The position numbers and the translations under genes are program-made. Shown here piece by piece: positions 1 to 14,221 of a stretch of 64,000 bases of DNA. Numbering within the stretch: position 1 is the stretch's first letter; each line of letters opens with the position of its first letter. Source of the DNA: Rhizophlyctis rosea (lineage: Eukaryota; Chytridiomycota; Chytridiomycetes; Rhizophlyctidales; Rhizophlyctidaceae); contig JADGJC010000032.1 in assembly GCA_027596075.1 (NCBI GenBank), forward strand, positions 1 through 64,000. The letters run 5' to 3'. Below the pieces are notes generated by a model. It was given only the letters and a program-made list of their open reading frames with translations. It searched no databases and was not told where the DNA came from.

Positions 1-58
1 CCGTTCTGACACTGTACGGCTATGTATGTAAAGTTTGTAAGCAGATAACACTTTCAAG

Positions 59-583
59 TCACAATGGAACGGATGTTAGCGTGGTGGTGGGCCATATATA
101 AGCCACAAGTTGGCGCCCTACGTGGGGGTGCACCTTTGCGTTGAAGGGGACTGTAATCAATTCCGAGATGTGCGCGATGCATGCTACGTCAGCGGCCAGA
201 GGCCCCTGCGCAACTTTGCTCAACCCCAGCTTATGCTTCCGCAACTCTAATAACCATGTCCGCAAGAGATCGGTATCACGTTCGCATTCAATGTGTGCCA
301 CTTCCAGGGGTCCTTGGACGCCGCCATCTACTACAAGAGTGACTTGCAATTTGAGGTCCATCTCCTTGTGCGCCTCACGTAACCATGTTCTGAGATGTTC
401 GGATCGATGTTCCAGCATTATATCGTTGATTTCTAGGGAAGCGAAAGGTTCCAAAGGTGCATTGGAGGATAAATAGTGCGTTGGGAAGGTCGTGGAGAAG
501 GACCGTACGAGGTTGCAGAGACGGGGGTGGAATAGTCGCTTCCCATGCTTCATGTGAGGAAAGGACCGTAATAAAGGAAGCAT
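59..583 (-). CDS. Hypothetical protein, possible mitochondrial presequence and internal repeat
   Basis: Single open frame of 174 codons starting with ATG at 583; a second in-frame ATG lies ten codons later. I do not recognise a family. The first about 45 residues are rich in Arg, Ser, Leu and Phe and poor in acidic residues, with an RSFSTT-like segment, which resembles a mitochondrial targeting peptide. The rest contains two imperfect repeats of roughly 35 residues, each beginning with LRTWL followed by a charged stretch and a QGPL motif. There is no transmembrane segment and no catalytic motif I can name. Its upstream neighbour lies on the opposite strand beyond about 1 kb of non-coding sequence. 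It could be a true small gene or a chance frame; the repeat structure and the ATG favour a real gene. Confidence 0.45.
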   Translation of the reverse strand: MLPLLRSFPHMKHGKRLFHPRLCNLVRSFSTTFPTHYLSSNAPLEPFASLEINDIMLEHRSEHLRTWLREAHKEMDLKLQVTLVVDGGVQGPLEVAHIECERDTDLLRTWLLELRKHKLGLSKVAQGPLAADVACIAHISELITVPFNAKVHPHVGRQLVAYIWPTTTLTSVPL

Positions 584-1540
584 TTGAAAGCGAAGTGTTT
601 AATGAGCAGCGCGATACTTGAGCAGTTGGCGACACAGACTCGGAGAGAACATACGTTCATTTCTGACCTGGAGTTTCTTGATCATGCCACAAAGGGATTG
701 ACCCACCACGTGCCACGGGAGTCGACAATCCCTGAGCGGAGAGTGAGATTGGGTTTCATTTTGCACATCTGCAGGTCGACGTTTATTTAGCAGTGGACTT
801 GTGAGCCCCCGCTGAAAATCGCTCGTTTGCCAGAATGTCAATTATTGTTGGGGCGGCTCAAACTCTCAAAATCTGTCGAAATCGTCTTCTCACAACCCAC
901 TTCTCCCACAGCAACCCATCATTCATCGAAGACACTTAAAAGTCGGTAATCGAAAATCAAAATGACCTGAAAACCTGAGAGCTTTAGACGTGCTTTTCCG
1001 CTCCTGCCCCTAGGAAGTTTCGCAACCTCCAGGAGCCGTTGTTCGGCAAGGTTTCAGATAATCATTCGACGAGCAGGAAACGGAGGTGGACGGGCGGAGG
1101 GATAACATATGGGAGGTCAGTGCATGGGCATAGGATGAGAAGCTTGATCATGGAGCGGATTCGTCTGCTGCTGTACCCGTGGGAAGGTGGATATGAAGCA
1201 TCGTCCAGGTCGGAAAGCATGCTTTAAGTGTTGACTCCTTATTGGTGGGTCTTGTTCCAAAGATGACTATGTTTCCCGAAAGGTCATACCCAAAGCCGTG
1301 ACGGCAAAATGCGAGCCTAATCTGAAACCCCACAGATCCTATGTCCTATACCGGTCAATTCGAAAGACAATGTCACGACATGCGTCGTTGCTGCATCAAG
1401 CTTGTTGGAACGGGGCATGCATAACTTGAGACATCAACGCGGTCACGGTTGCGTCTCACAACCAGCAACTGCCTTCCACATCCAAAGTCTGTTCACACTG
1501 AACCATATTCCACTTCTCACTTCTCATTTGTGTATACACA
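584..1540. other. Intergenic, no gene seen
   Basis: I see no coding region, RNA gene or repeat here. The right end is the likely 5' flank of the dynamin-like gene and carries pyrimidine-rich runs. Confidence 0.4.
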
Positions 1541-1585
1541 ATGTCGCCCTCCAAACTTGCCCAACAGGACCAAATGACATCCTAA

Positions 1586-4432
1586 CAACAAACCCTCCGC
1601 AATTGCCTTGACCGCCTCATCACCGCTCAAGAATGCGTGCAGTTGCTCGAAAGCAAGTCGCGGTCACATCACAAGGAGCTGTCTTCGATGGTGAACAGCT
1701 CTCTCTCTGATCTGCAGTTTATTATCATTGGACCGCAGAGCTCCGGTAAGACCTCGGTGACGTTTTCAATGACGGGCGTGTAAGTTAATTGGGAGTTGGT
1801 ATGCTTGCATCTGGATGGTGTAAGTTCATTGACGAGCTTTCCCTGACAGACCCAACTTCGTTAGTGCCGGCACCGCAACGACAGCACCGGTCATCTGGAG
1901 GCTTGTACCGAGGGCACTTGAAGAGGACACGGATTATGCGGAGATTTATGTTGAATCTGAAGCTGATAACATGAAGAGGACGCCAGAAGTCATCGAAGTA
2001 TGCGCTGTCCATTCATCTGCAAGCCGCCACCACTTTATCCTCATCTCTCCTATAAGGACCTGAACGACCTCCCCATCCGTCTTCGTGAAATCATGCGCTC
2101 GGCAAGCGACGACAAATCCAATTTACACTCGTCGTCCAATCAACCTGCGCACAAGTCAAGAGATACATGTGACCGTTTACACCTCCCGAACCAACAACCT
2201 CTGTTTCATCGATTGCATCGGCATGGCTACCCACTTCGATAAGACAGTGTACAGGATTGATGGGAAGCAGATGAAGCCAGAGGATACGAGGTCGGCGGTC
2301 GAGAACTTGAGTAGGAAGTACTTGACTAAGTGTAAGTTTTTGGTGACGGTTTTTTAAGAGTGAACCGTCACGTCAACGGATGACCTTCCTGCCAGATCCA
2401 TCGGCCATAATCTGCTGCATACACTCTGCGGAAGGAGACGCACAGCACAACTTCGCGTTTAACTTGGCGCAAGAGGTTGACCCTTCTGGCGAACGCACTA
2501 TGTGCATTTTGACTCATATGGACAAGGTTAGAACCATCCTCTCAGCCTTCGCGCTTAGTCTTGTAGTAATCCACTCATACAGGAGTTCACAAGCGAGCAA
2601 CAAGTCATCCTCAAAGATCTCATCACCAAGCGCGAGCGTCAAGGCCGGGGCAAATTCGGTCTTGGTATCTTTCCTGTCGTAACCGTCATGCCGTCGGACG
2701 CTTCCAACCAAAACGTGCAGTTAATGCATGATCACGAAGAAGCACTTCGAAGTGACACCTCCAAATTCTTTGGCCAGCTGAGCTCGACCACTGGAATTGA
2801 GACTGGTATCAAGGCGTTGGAAGCGCGTTTGGCGAACGAACAGATCAAGCGTCTTGCCGGCCAGTTGCCGGGCTTCTTGAGTTCCGCCAAGTCTGTCGTG
2901 GAGCAAGCAGAAAGGAAGTTGAAGGAGTTGCCGCCTGAAGATACCAACCAGTCAGTCCATATCAAGGTGACACCATTCTATGCGTTTGCGAGAACGGCTT
3001 CCCTGCATACAATAACTGACATATCACACTACGTAGGTCGTGACCCAAGTCACACAACTCATCCGCGACCTCCAAAAACGCACCGACATCCGCACTTCCA
3101 ATGCTGACCCTACCCGCATGATCTACCGCCTTTTCGCCGAATCCACCTCCAAAACCCTCGAGAAAATCAAAACCCACTCACCTTACATCCTCGAAGACCC
3201 CTCCTACATCCTCGCCCTCTCCACCTCAGCAGAACAAAACCCCAACCATGAGCGCACAGTCGAACAAGACTTCACGATCTTCCATAAAGTCCAGGAAGAG
3301 CTCCATGCTATGGGGTTGGAGCTCATCGCGGCGCTGCAAGAACTGCTCATGGACGAAGTGGGACACCTCTCGGCGAGTGTATATCCTCCTAAACTCGGCG
3401 AACTGGTTCAACCAATTCTCGAGGAAGAAGTAGAACGCGTCTCCGAGTGTGCCAGCGCCGACCTCCAAAATCGCATGAGTGCGCAGTCTGTCACTGCTGC
3501 ATGTGGCAAAAGCCAGCGAAGCAAGAAGGTCGATTTCATGGTGCAACAGTTGAGGGGTGTGCTTGACGATGTGGAGGGTGATGAGGAATTGAGCGAGAAA
3601 GCTAGCTCGAAAGCGGGGAGGGTCTTGCCTCCTTCGTTTGCAACTCTGATGGAATGTGCTACGGAGAGTTTGCGGAAGTGTGGGCATGATGGGTTGATTG
3701 AGGCTTTTGAGGAAGGTCAGGCGTTTGTGTGCAAAGTTACTGCGCGCTTCTCATTGAAGTTTACTAATTGTGTTCGCCGTTTCTGATCTGTCTCCAGCCA
3801 TGGGGAGCATCAAAGAATCGAAGGACGGCATCAACGTGGCTGTCATTGATCGCAGTTTGAACCTTGCCGGGAGTGGAGTACAGAATACCAGCGCGTGGAA
3901 AGCTGACAGATTCAACATTTTGAGAACCCTCTGCCAAAACTACGGTACGTGTTCACCCCCTCAACCTGAACCAAAAGGTCGCAGATTGCTGGTTTGGGGT
4001 CAGGTGCCTCCTTTCCTAATCCCTTCCCCCATGCATCTAACAGTCTTCTACACCGACGTCATCCTCACTCGCACCCTTACCTCCATCGAAGACGTCGCCC
4101 GCAGATGGTTCTACATGTTCGGTTCGGAAACGATACCGCTTACAGTGGACGGCGTGCGGGGCACGGCGGGTTGCGACCAACTGCAAGCCTATCTCCTATC
4201 CAGCTTGCTCGGCAATGAGGGCCTCATGGCGGCAGTTCAGCGGGACGGTTATGAGGAGCGGATGGCGGAACGGAACGACCGTACTGAGTTTTGGAAGGCG
4301 GCAAAGGAAATTTTGATGGCTTTGAGAGATGTGGAGGTGTTGGTGAAGGGCAATCGAGATGCCAGTGATGGTGGAAGTGGTGTTGGCATAGGTCATCGGG
4401 ACGGGAAGAGTCCGAAGAAAGTTCATGTGTGA
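1586..4432 (+). CDS. Dynamin-family GTPase, divergent
   Basis: Proposed exons: 1586 (or ATG 1688)-1779, 1850-1997, 2057-2331, 2396-2526, 2583-2966, 3037-3715, 3798-3944, 4044-4432, stop TGA. Dynamins are large GTPases that assemble on membranes for fission, fusion or organelle division. Visible motifs: G1 GPQSSGKT; G2 Thr in SAGTATTAP; G3 DCIG where dynamins have DLPG; G4 THMD where the family has TKxD. These are followed by a VDPSGERT segment, then a stalk with an IKRLAGQLPGF motif and a C-terminal GED-like helix region. No PH or proline-rich domain is visible. The true start is unclear: an ATG at 1541 is in frame but followed by TAA at 1583, so either translation starts at 1688 or a 5' exon is missing. 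Exon 3 changes frame near 2114-2116 (an AAA run), and removing one A restores a family-like sequence. Family assignment is firm; membrane and role are unknown. Confidence 0.8.
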
Positions 4433-4830
4433 TCAAGCAGCATGACCTCGAAAACATGCATTGCAAGGCGCATAGCGTTCCTGAATAAGTAAAGTGTGTC
4501 ATGTACGACATCATTGATAGTGTGCACATCACGCATCGGTTTTCCGGCATGATTGGATAGTGTTGATGGAGTCATATGATGCTAATCGGACGACCTGTAT
4601 GCGGCATAGTAGTATTGAATACGAACAAAGCTCACACAAAATACCGGCTGCAACGAAACGGTTGTGCAAAATCGCGAAAATATTTTTGTACATGTATAAA
4701 CAGGTTCTCTCTAACATTCAAAGAGAGTGGTTTTCCGACCGCCAATCATTACAGCAAGAAGCCTGGCGCGCGTGCTGCCTTAGCAGTCCTCAACATTCAG
4801 AGTGGCATCTTATCCTTATACAATGGAGAA

Positions 4831-5741
4831 TCAGGCGTCGGCGGCCCATTCGTTTTCCCTGTTTTTGATAAGAGTCAGTGAGTACTCACGCCAAAAATGC
4901 GAGCTACTCCGATTCTGAATATTACCTCCTGATTTGCTCCTCCTCTTCCGGTGTGAAGTCGTTTTCGATGTTGAACATCGTCCGAATTTCATCAGGAGTC
5001 TAGCAAATATCCATCCGTTGAGCATCAAGTGTTCGAACCAAAAGCCAAGTCATCACATTCCCACCTTTCCCTTGATCATGTTGGCAACGGTCTTACAGCC
5101 CAAATCCAACAGAGGCTTGATGTCGAGGTAGTTTGCGGCAAGGATGATTTCGAAAAGTTCCTCATTGTCCACCTTAATGAATTGAGCGTCCCACTCATCG
5201 ATGTCGTCACTTCGCTTGCGGGAAGAGTCGAAGGAGTCTTTTTCGTCGTCATTGGCGGGGGTGGGGTCATCCTTGTGGTGGGTGCAGTATTCAACGACCT
5301 TTTGAAAGCATAATCAGACACCTTCAATACTTCATTCTTGATTTCATAATTTTCTCTCATCCATCCCTGCTTGATAATCATTCAATCTCCCTCAATCCCT
5401 CCTGAATTTCCCCCAAGTTGTAAGGGAGCATCAAGTTTCAAAACAAAACGCGTTGCCGCTTCCCATGCACTATTGTGCTCTCGCTCGACACAAGCCAAGA
5501 AAATACCGCAAGGGCCTTTCCACTTCCCAGATTCAAGACTGCCGGAAGGATCACGAACGCCCACCTTCTTCAGAATTTTGGAAGAGACGTTGGGCAAAGG
5601 GATGGGTTCCGAGGAGGATTCGGTTCCCACATCCTCAAGCATGTTCTTGAGAAGAGTTGACCGCTCCGCAACCTTCCTCTCCACAACCACGCCCTCAGCG
5701 CTGTCCAAAGACTTGAGAGTAACCTTTGGTTTTTCGGCCAT
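4831..5741 (-). CDS. SKP1: SKP1, SCF ubiquitin-ligase adaptor
   Basis: CDS complement(join(4831..4858,4926..4999,5065..5298,5565..5741)), 170 residues, all junctions in phase. SKP1 bridges cullin-1 and F-box proteins in SCF E3 ligases, and also acts in kinetochore and V-ATPase assembly complexes in fungi. The N-terminal BTB/POZ fold begins [13 protein letters not shown]. The usual acidic linker and WDAQFIKVD follow. The F-box-binding C-terminal helices contain [40 protein letters not shown] and a final ENEW. The last residues are AADA rather than the usual Cys-Glu-Glu ending. Length is normal for fungal SKP1. It is the natural partner for the F-box proteins found later in the window (31-48 kb), though it is not physically linked to them. 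Identification is near certain. Confidence 0.95.
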
Positions 5742-7217
5742 TGTTTTTGTTGCGATGATGTTCAGGCAGGTAAAGGCGATGGGAAGATTGGGTAGAAGTG
5801 TATTTCCAATGGGTGCTGTGTTTGGAACTTTGACTCTTGAGCTCTACCCGGGAAAAGGATGAGCCGACTGCAGCCTAAAACTAGCCATGTCACGTGACAA
5901 TCCTGGATTGAGATGGCGAATTGGCCCCGAAATACCCAGACCAACAATTCACACCATTCACAGCTTTTCCCCGATGCAATGTGAAGTGAATATATGAAAG
6001 AAAGCATGTCTTATCGTCGAAGCAAGCATGGACCTTGCACCACCGAGCAACACTCAGGAAAGGAAGGGTCATCCCAAATTGGAGGGTGAATTTACGTGAT
6101 GAGCTTGACGGGTTGATGCAGGGAGAGACTCGTAAAGGCACGCATCCGCCTCGATCGCATAGTCTTTTTTCCACGGTTGTTTGAGTCCCATGCACTGCCG
6201 CACGTCATGCCGTTTTCATGGATATGCCACCGCACCCGTGAAGCACATGATGCATTTAGTCACGAAGGAACCTGGAAGGCAACCGTGAAGGTTGTTCTGG
6301 TGACGCATTTCTCTCGGCAGTTGCCACCATCACGTCCGTCGGAGCATGGACACCGTCCTTCAAAATCGCAGGACGGAGCCGATCTCAGCCCGCACCTGGG
6401 CCTCGGTGGCTTGTGGAGTCGAGGCGCACCTGGCCCGAATGGCTGGCTTCAATTGGCTTCCCACGTTCTGACAGACACTCTGCCAACTGACAGTGCTTAT
6501 CCAATCCACTGACAGTGCTTATCCAATCGACTGGGAAATTGCAGAGGGGCCCGCATGGATTTCCCGAGTTGGAGACTGAGGAGGGGCGCCAATTTTGCAC
6601 ACGGCGGAAGGCGCACTAAAAGTCGGGAGCGGTTGGAATTTGGCAGGCTGGGTGTTGTACGCATACTATGCAATGGTGGGACGGGGGTTGCTCTCCCAAG
6701 TGCTATCTGCATTTACCAGCAAAATGCAAAGTGTCTGCTGGGAAACTTGGCAGAGCTGGGTGAGCTGCGTGCAGAGCTTTTTTCAACCATCAGCGGCCTG
6801 GTGCGGTTTGATGACCATCCCCAATTGAGGCTGAGAAGTGTAGTCCTCCTCCCAGTTGGACCCGCTAACACACCCAAATTTTGGTGCATCTTGTTGGGTG
6901 GAACAAAGTAAACAAAGCCCTTTCCATAGGAGAGTTAGAGCTCGATTGCTTTGTCAGGGAGAGCTTTAGCATATACCTTCCACTCTTCCTCCCAGCTCAA
7001 CCATAGTAAGCAAAAAGTGGTCTCCGCTCACATCTCCACTTCGCTAAGAATCTGCCTGCAGTCTCTACTCGAAACCGTTTGGCAGGTCCTTGCGTCGTGC
7101 TACTCTCAGTCGAAGGCCCAGGCCTTTCCAACCAGCCAAGGCCTGGTTGACTTCGCTCGTTTCCCCATAGCTCATTTTGAGGCACCTTAACGTCCGAGAG
7201 GAGTTGAGAACGGAAGC
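5742..7217. other. Intergenic, 1.5 kb, no gene supported
   Basis: Short frames on both strands overlap one another and lack motifs, so I call none. The stretch carries a tandem 22-bp duplication near 6486-6528. It is flanked by the 5' ends of SKP1 (-) and the STK32-like kinase (+), so it is a shared divergent upstream region. Confidence 0.5.
6486..6528. repeat. Tandem 22-bp direct repeat, two copies
   Basis: The 21-base unit actgacagtgcttatccaatc occurs at 6486-6506 and again at 6508-6528, one spacer base apart. Nothing links it to a function; it may be a slippage or duplication product, or paired regulatory sites upstream of the kinase gene. Confidence 0.7.
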
Positions 7218-10084
<2,867 letters not shown>

Positions 10085-11009
10085 GGTTTCATGGTGATGG
10101 GATCGGTTTTGAATGAGGCGGGGAAGTTGTAATCGGGGTTTGGAGGATTTTGGAAGGATTTGGGACGTATATTCTGGAGGTTGGGGGGGGGGGGGGGGGT
10201 TACCAATTGAATTGGTGACGTTCTATATAGGCTTTTCCCCCCTTTTTGTCTCTTCCCTCTTTACTTTAGTTACCCGCCCCCCGTTTTCTTTGTTACTTTT
10301 TTTCTAGTTTTACAACATAGTTGTGGGTATCTGACGAGATGTTTGATTGTGGACACGTTGGGGAACGGAATTAGGTGGTACCGATGAAAATTTAGGAAAG
10401 GGAAGGAACATTTTTTTTTGTATTAGAATACCCGCCGCGGGAAGGTTTATGATAAACAGTCTTGGGCGGCATGTGCTTCTATGTTCGTTTTTTTGGTTGG
10501 GGGGTTTGGGGATGGGAGGGTTAGGAGAATCGAGTATGAGTGGGGGCCACAGAACGTCCAAAAGAAGCTTTGTTCTATAATTTCACTTTTTTTTTTCTTG
10601 CGCACTAATATGCAAGCTTTCTGTCTGTACATGCATGATTGTTGAGTCTGCTGGTGGTTCCGTTTTGGGATAGCGAAGGTGCTGAAGGAAGTTTGGGTTC
10701 GACAAGGGTGCTTCATTTAGTTTCATTTATCAGATGATGCATCATTTCTGACCCAAGAAATTTGGGAATCCTAGGGTGGGCCAAGTTGGGGCTAAATCGC
10801 ATATCTGAACACATACATTGAAACCTATTGATGGCTGCAAAAGCTGCTATATTATCTATCTACTTATTGCGTCGCCCTTCTTCCGATGCCCCCCGACCGC
10901 TACAGAATACCCTAATACCTGTACCCTTCCCCTCACTGCACATACATCAATGAAAAACGGCATCAATGGTGACTTACTCGGGAATTGACCCCGACATTAT
11001 CGAGGGGCG
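10085..11009. other. Intergenic with 3' end of kinase gene
   Basis: Contains a 17-base G run at 10183-10199, T-rich stretches likely belonging to the kinase 3' UTR, and nothing I can call as a gene. Confidence 0.5.
10183..10199. repeat. Poly-G homopolymer, about 17 bases
   Basis: Uninterrupted G run about 100 bases past the kinase stop codon, transcribed-strand G. Such runs are prone to assembly length error. Confidence 0.85.
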
Positions 11010-12474
11010 TCAAAAAACATAGCATTTCACCTGCTTCTCAGCCTGTACATTTCTCAAGCTTGACGTAGCACCAAATCCCATCAATACTCCAATCCATTCT
11101 TCAGCTCCCGGATTAAGCCGCTGTGGCAGTGCAACGTCCACAGGCGTGCGCCCCTCGTGGTCAAGCGCATTCACATCAACACCCTGGCACACCAAGAGTT
11201 CCACGCATTCCCGTTTCTGCTTCCAAATCTCCTCATAACTAAGCGGATATTCCTCTTCTTCCGGAACGTCACCTTCCCTCTTGAAACCACCCTCCTGCAT
11301 CCACATGCCCGCTTTATGAAGAACCGTCATCTGTTTCCCTACCCGTCCCTTTTGCGGATCCGCCCCAGCTTTAGCGGCAGCGCCGTGCACCGCCACGAGC
11401 GCGCCATTCTGATGAGCGTGAAACCCGACGGTTCCGAACGGGACACTGCCGAACCTTTGGTCTGGTCAGGGTTGATTTTATCTCGCGATTGGGTGAGTAT
11501 GAATTGGACGGTGCCTAAATTCCCGTAGGCGACGGCGTTGAAAAGGGCCCACCAGTCTAGTACGGCACCGCGGTCGAACAGGAGTTTCACGAGGGGTAGG
11601 CCGGTTTGCATCTGAGATGCTACTGCTATTGGTGTTGGGCCGAACTCTAATTTTTGCGGGTTTGAGGCGTTGATGTCCGCGCCTTGGTTGATGAGCCAGG
11701 TAGCGAGGTCGTAATGTTTAAATAAGATTGCCCTCATGAGAGGGGTGTCCCCATCGTCGTTTCTTTCATCAATGTTAGCTCCAGCTTGGAGTAAGATTGG
11801 CAGTATTTCGATATTGGTGGTACTGGCCATTGAGCTGTGTTTCTGATCTCCCCTTTGTATCCTGACACCCTTCGAGAGCAGGTACTGCACCATTTGAATG
11901 GACGCGATGGGAGTTATGTCAACGTTGTGAAGCGGTCGATTGTAGTTTTCCACCATCAATTCCATCAATTCCATCAATTTGATATTTCCGCTGTATCTGA
12001 TGTTGTCCATATGCATTTTTCCGATGATTTGTGGTCTATCCATTGGCCAAGAAAAAATCGTAAGCCGCTCCATGGAAGACCCAGAATATCTCAAGAAACA
12101 TCTTCAGAAACTTTCACATGTTCCCCGGGTCAACAAACGTACCCAAATTTGTTCACAAAATAGTCCACCACTTCGGTATGTCCCAACGAACAGGCAGCCA
12201 TTAATCCCCGCCCACCAATTAGCTCTACATCGTCATCATTGATGTCTGCACCGGCCGCAACGAGGAGTTCGAGCATGGGCAGAGATTCTTCCTCCATAGC
12301 ATACATGATGGGTGTCGCGTTGTAGAAGTCCATCGCATTCACGGAAGCTCCATGGGATAACATAACCTTTGCGAGGGATAGATGTCCCTTACCCGCGGCC
12401 AGGTGCAACGGTTGGCATCTGTCTGTGCATAGGGTGTTGATATCAGCACCTCTTCATATGAGGATTTCCGCTAT
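11010..12474 (-). pseudogene. Ankyrin-repeat protein, interrupted
   Basis: Reading leftward, ankyrin repeats are recognisable by LHLAAGKGHLSLAK, GASVNAMD, LLVAAGADIN, LLQAGANIDERNDDGDTPLM and LINQGADINASN. One intron with donor gtacgt (about 12094-12142) joins KFG to YSGSS in phase. Two breaks disrupt the gene. An in-frame TGA at 12454-12456 sits inside a repeat (AEILI, stop, RGADINT). A one-base frame change near 11454-11458 (AAAGG on the coding strand) is repaired by adding one base, giving FGSVPFGTVGF and then VAVHGAAAKAGADP. The last repeats end at a TAG/TGA-type stop near 11010. A possible upstream exon ends at a gtaagt donor near 12570 but does not look ankyrin-like. The sequence could be a decaying member of an ankyrin family or two breaks caused by sequence error. 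Partners are unknown. Confidence 0.6.
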
Positions 12475-14221
12475 CTGATTGAGGTGCCGACGAAAAGACA
12501 AACGAAAGCGTATCTCAGTCAAAATGCTCGGGGTGCCAACCGCTTGTGGCTATGGTACCACTTACCTTATCCTCAGAATGAAAATATAGGAGAGGTAGGT
12601 GACTGAGGGACTGCCTGCCATGGCGTGACCACACAAATTCACAAACTATTGGAAAGCACACATAAGTGAGCATATAATTGGTGTGCGCAAACTGAACCAC
12701 TGTCATGGGCTCACGCAAAATATCAGGTCGGATGTGGAAATGGCGGTTCTGACAGCTTTTGAAAGCTGAGGTAATGAACGCGCCTGCGACGGGCAAAGGA
12801 AGGAAATTACCACACTCCAAACCATGGCCGTGTTGTGGGTGTTTTCGGTTGGCATACTGTCTGACTGCTGTATATTGGCACTAACCATTATGATTATAAG
12901 CACAGAGATGAATACGACTGAGTGACTATTTTTGTGGTTTGGGTGCCAGAAAGTCAAGGGTTGGAGTGGGAGGTTCTGTGCTCGTTTTTTGTGCCCATGC
13001 CTGAGGACCTTCTTAATGACCTTGTCTTGCTGTAATTCCCACTTCAAAAGATGTAGAGTGCGAGTCACGCTACATACGTTTTTGGAACCTTGCGAATAGT
13101 ATAGTCCCACGGATCGGTTGTTCACGTTGTTCCGAGCGCCAATAATCTAATGTTGATAACGAGGTGTTCAGCACGAAGATGATCAAAGGGACAGCGACAT
13201 CCTACTTGAACAGCCAGTACAAACAAGACGTACGTGGTAAAAGGGCGGTCATAAATAACATGGGGCTTGAGGATTCAGAGGGATTCTGACATTTCGGGTT
13301 GATCCTGGCTAACCTACTTCACCTTGTTTGGTGGGTCGGTGATCCGATCGTTGACAGATGAACCAAACTGCCCAAGCGCTGAAACACTTACCGTAATATG
13401 GGCCGATGGTTCGCAAAATGCCCAATTTTGAGTTTTCTCAGGCGTTGCTATTTCCAATTTTGTAATCAAGCTCCCGGCAAGGTCCAAAATGTAATCAAAT
13501 GTCAAATCGTCAATGTGACAACCTACGGTACTTTCAAGGACGCAATATCCAACATTTCTTTTGGGGAATCGGAAAAAGAGCGCAAACCGCAATATCTTCA
13601 GACAATCACTTAACATTTCAAACATCAAAACAAAGAAATTTTGTTACAAAACGATCACCATATTGTATGACGCTCAACAATCTGTGTAACCAAAACTTAA
13701 CAAAGCACCTTTGGCCGGGTGCCACACCATAATTAGATCATCGAAAATTTCAAATTGGAGGTTACAAAGGATACGCACAATCCGCACTACCTGCAGGCAT
13801 TTCTTATTTCGATCCAAACGCAAAACCAAAGTAAAGTTCTGGAAAAACCCTCAATATAGGCTTATCATTCGTCATTTTGTGTAACGTTCAGGTCGTAGTC
13901 TCGAGAGGGGTGAGTTCCAATGCATTTCTTTTCATTTTCCTCGCGATTTTCCAGCGCAGGAGCTTTTTCTGAAGAGGACGCAACCCTCCTGTGTGCAGAA
14001 CTGAAGTTCGGTCGCAGCAACTTCAACGATCACATCACAATCAAATTCGGTGAATCACTGATTTATTACTGCAAAAAAGTAGATATATTACTTGCAAGAT
14101 CCTCCCATTGACAATACCCCTCGTGCAAATGCATGTATGTACAAACAGAATCCACCCCACCGATCCAACTATCTTACATAACCCCTTCCCCACAGAATCA
14201 TCCAGTAGTCACATCCAACCT
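12475..14221. other. Intergenic, no gene supported
   Basis: About 1.7 kb with only short overlapping frames. A short stretch at 12570-12830 on the minus strand ending in a gtaagt donor might be an exon of the ankyrin gene upstream of its broken repeat, but I see no ankyrin consensus in it. The remainder is AT-richer and featureless. Confidence 0.4.

Noticed and set aside
6177..6911. Plus-strand frames between SKP1 and the kinase
   Set aside because: They overlap, lack motifs and the region contains a short tandem repeat; no coding evidence.
12515..12820. Upstream minus-strand frame as an ankyrin exon
   Set aside because: Ends at a gtaagt donor, but shows no ankyrin consensus and I could not confirm a matching acceptor phase.
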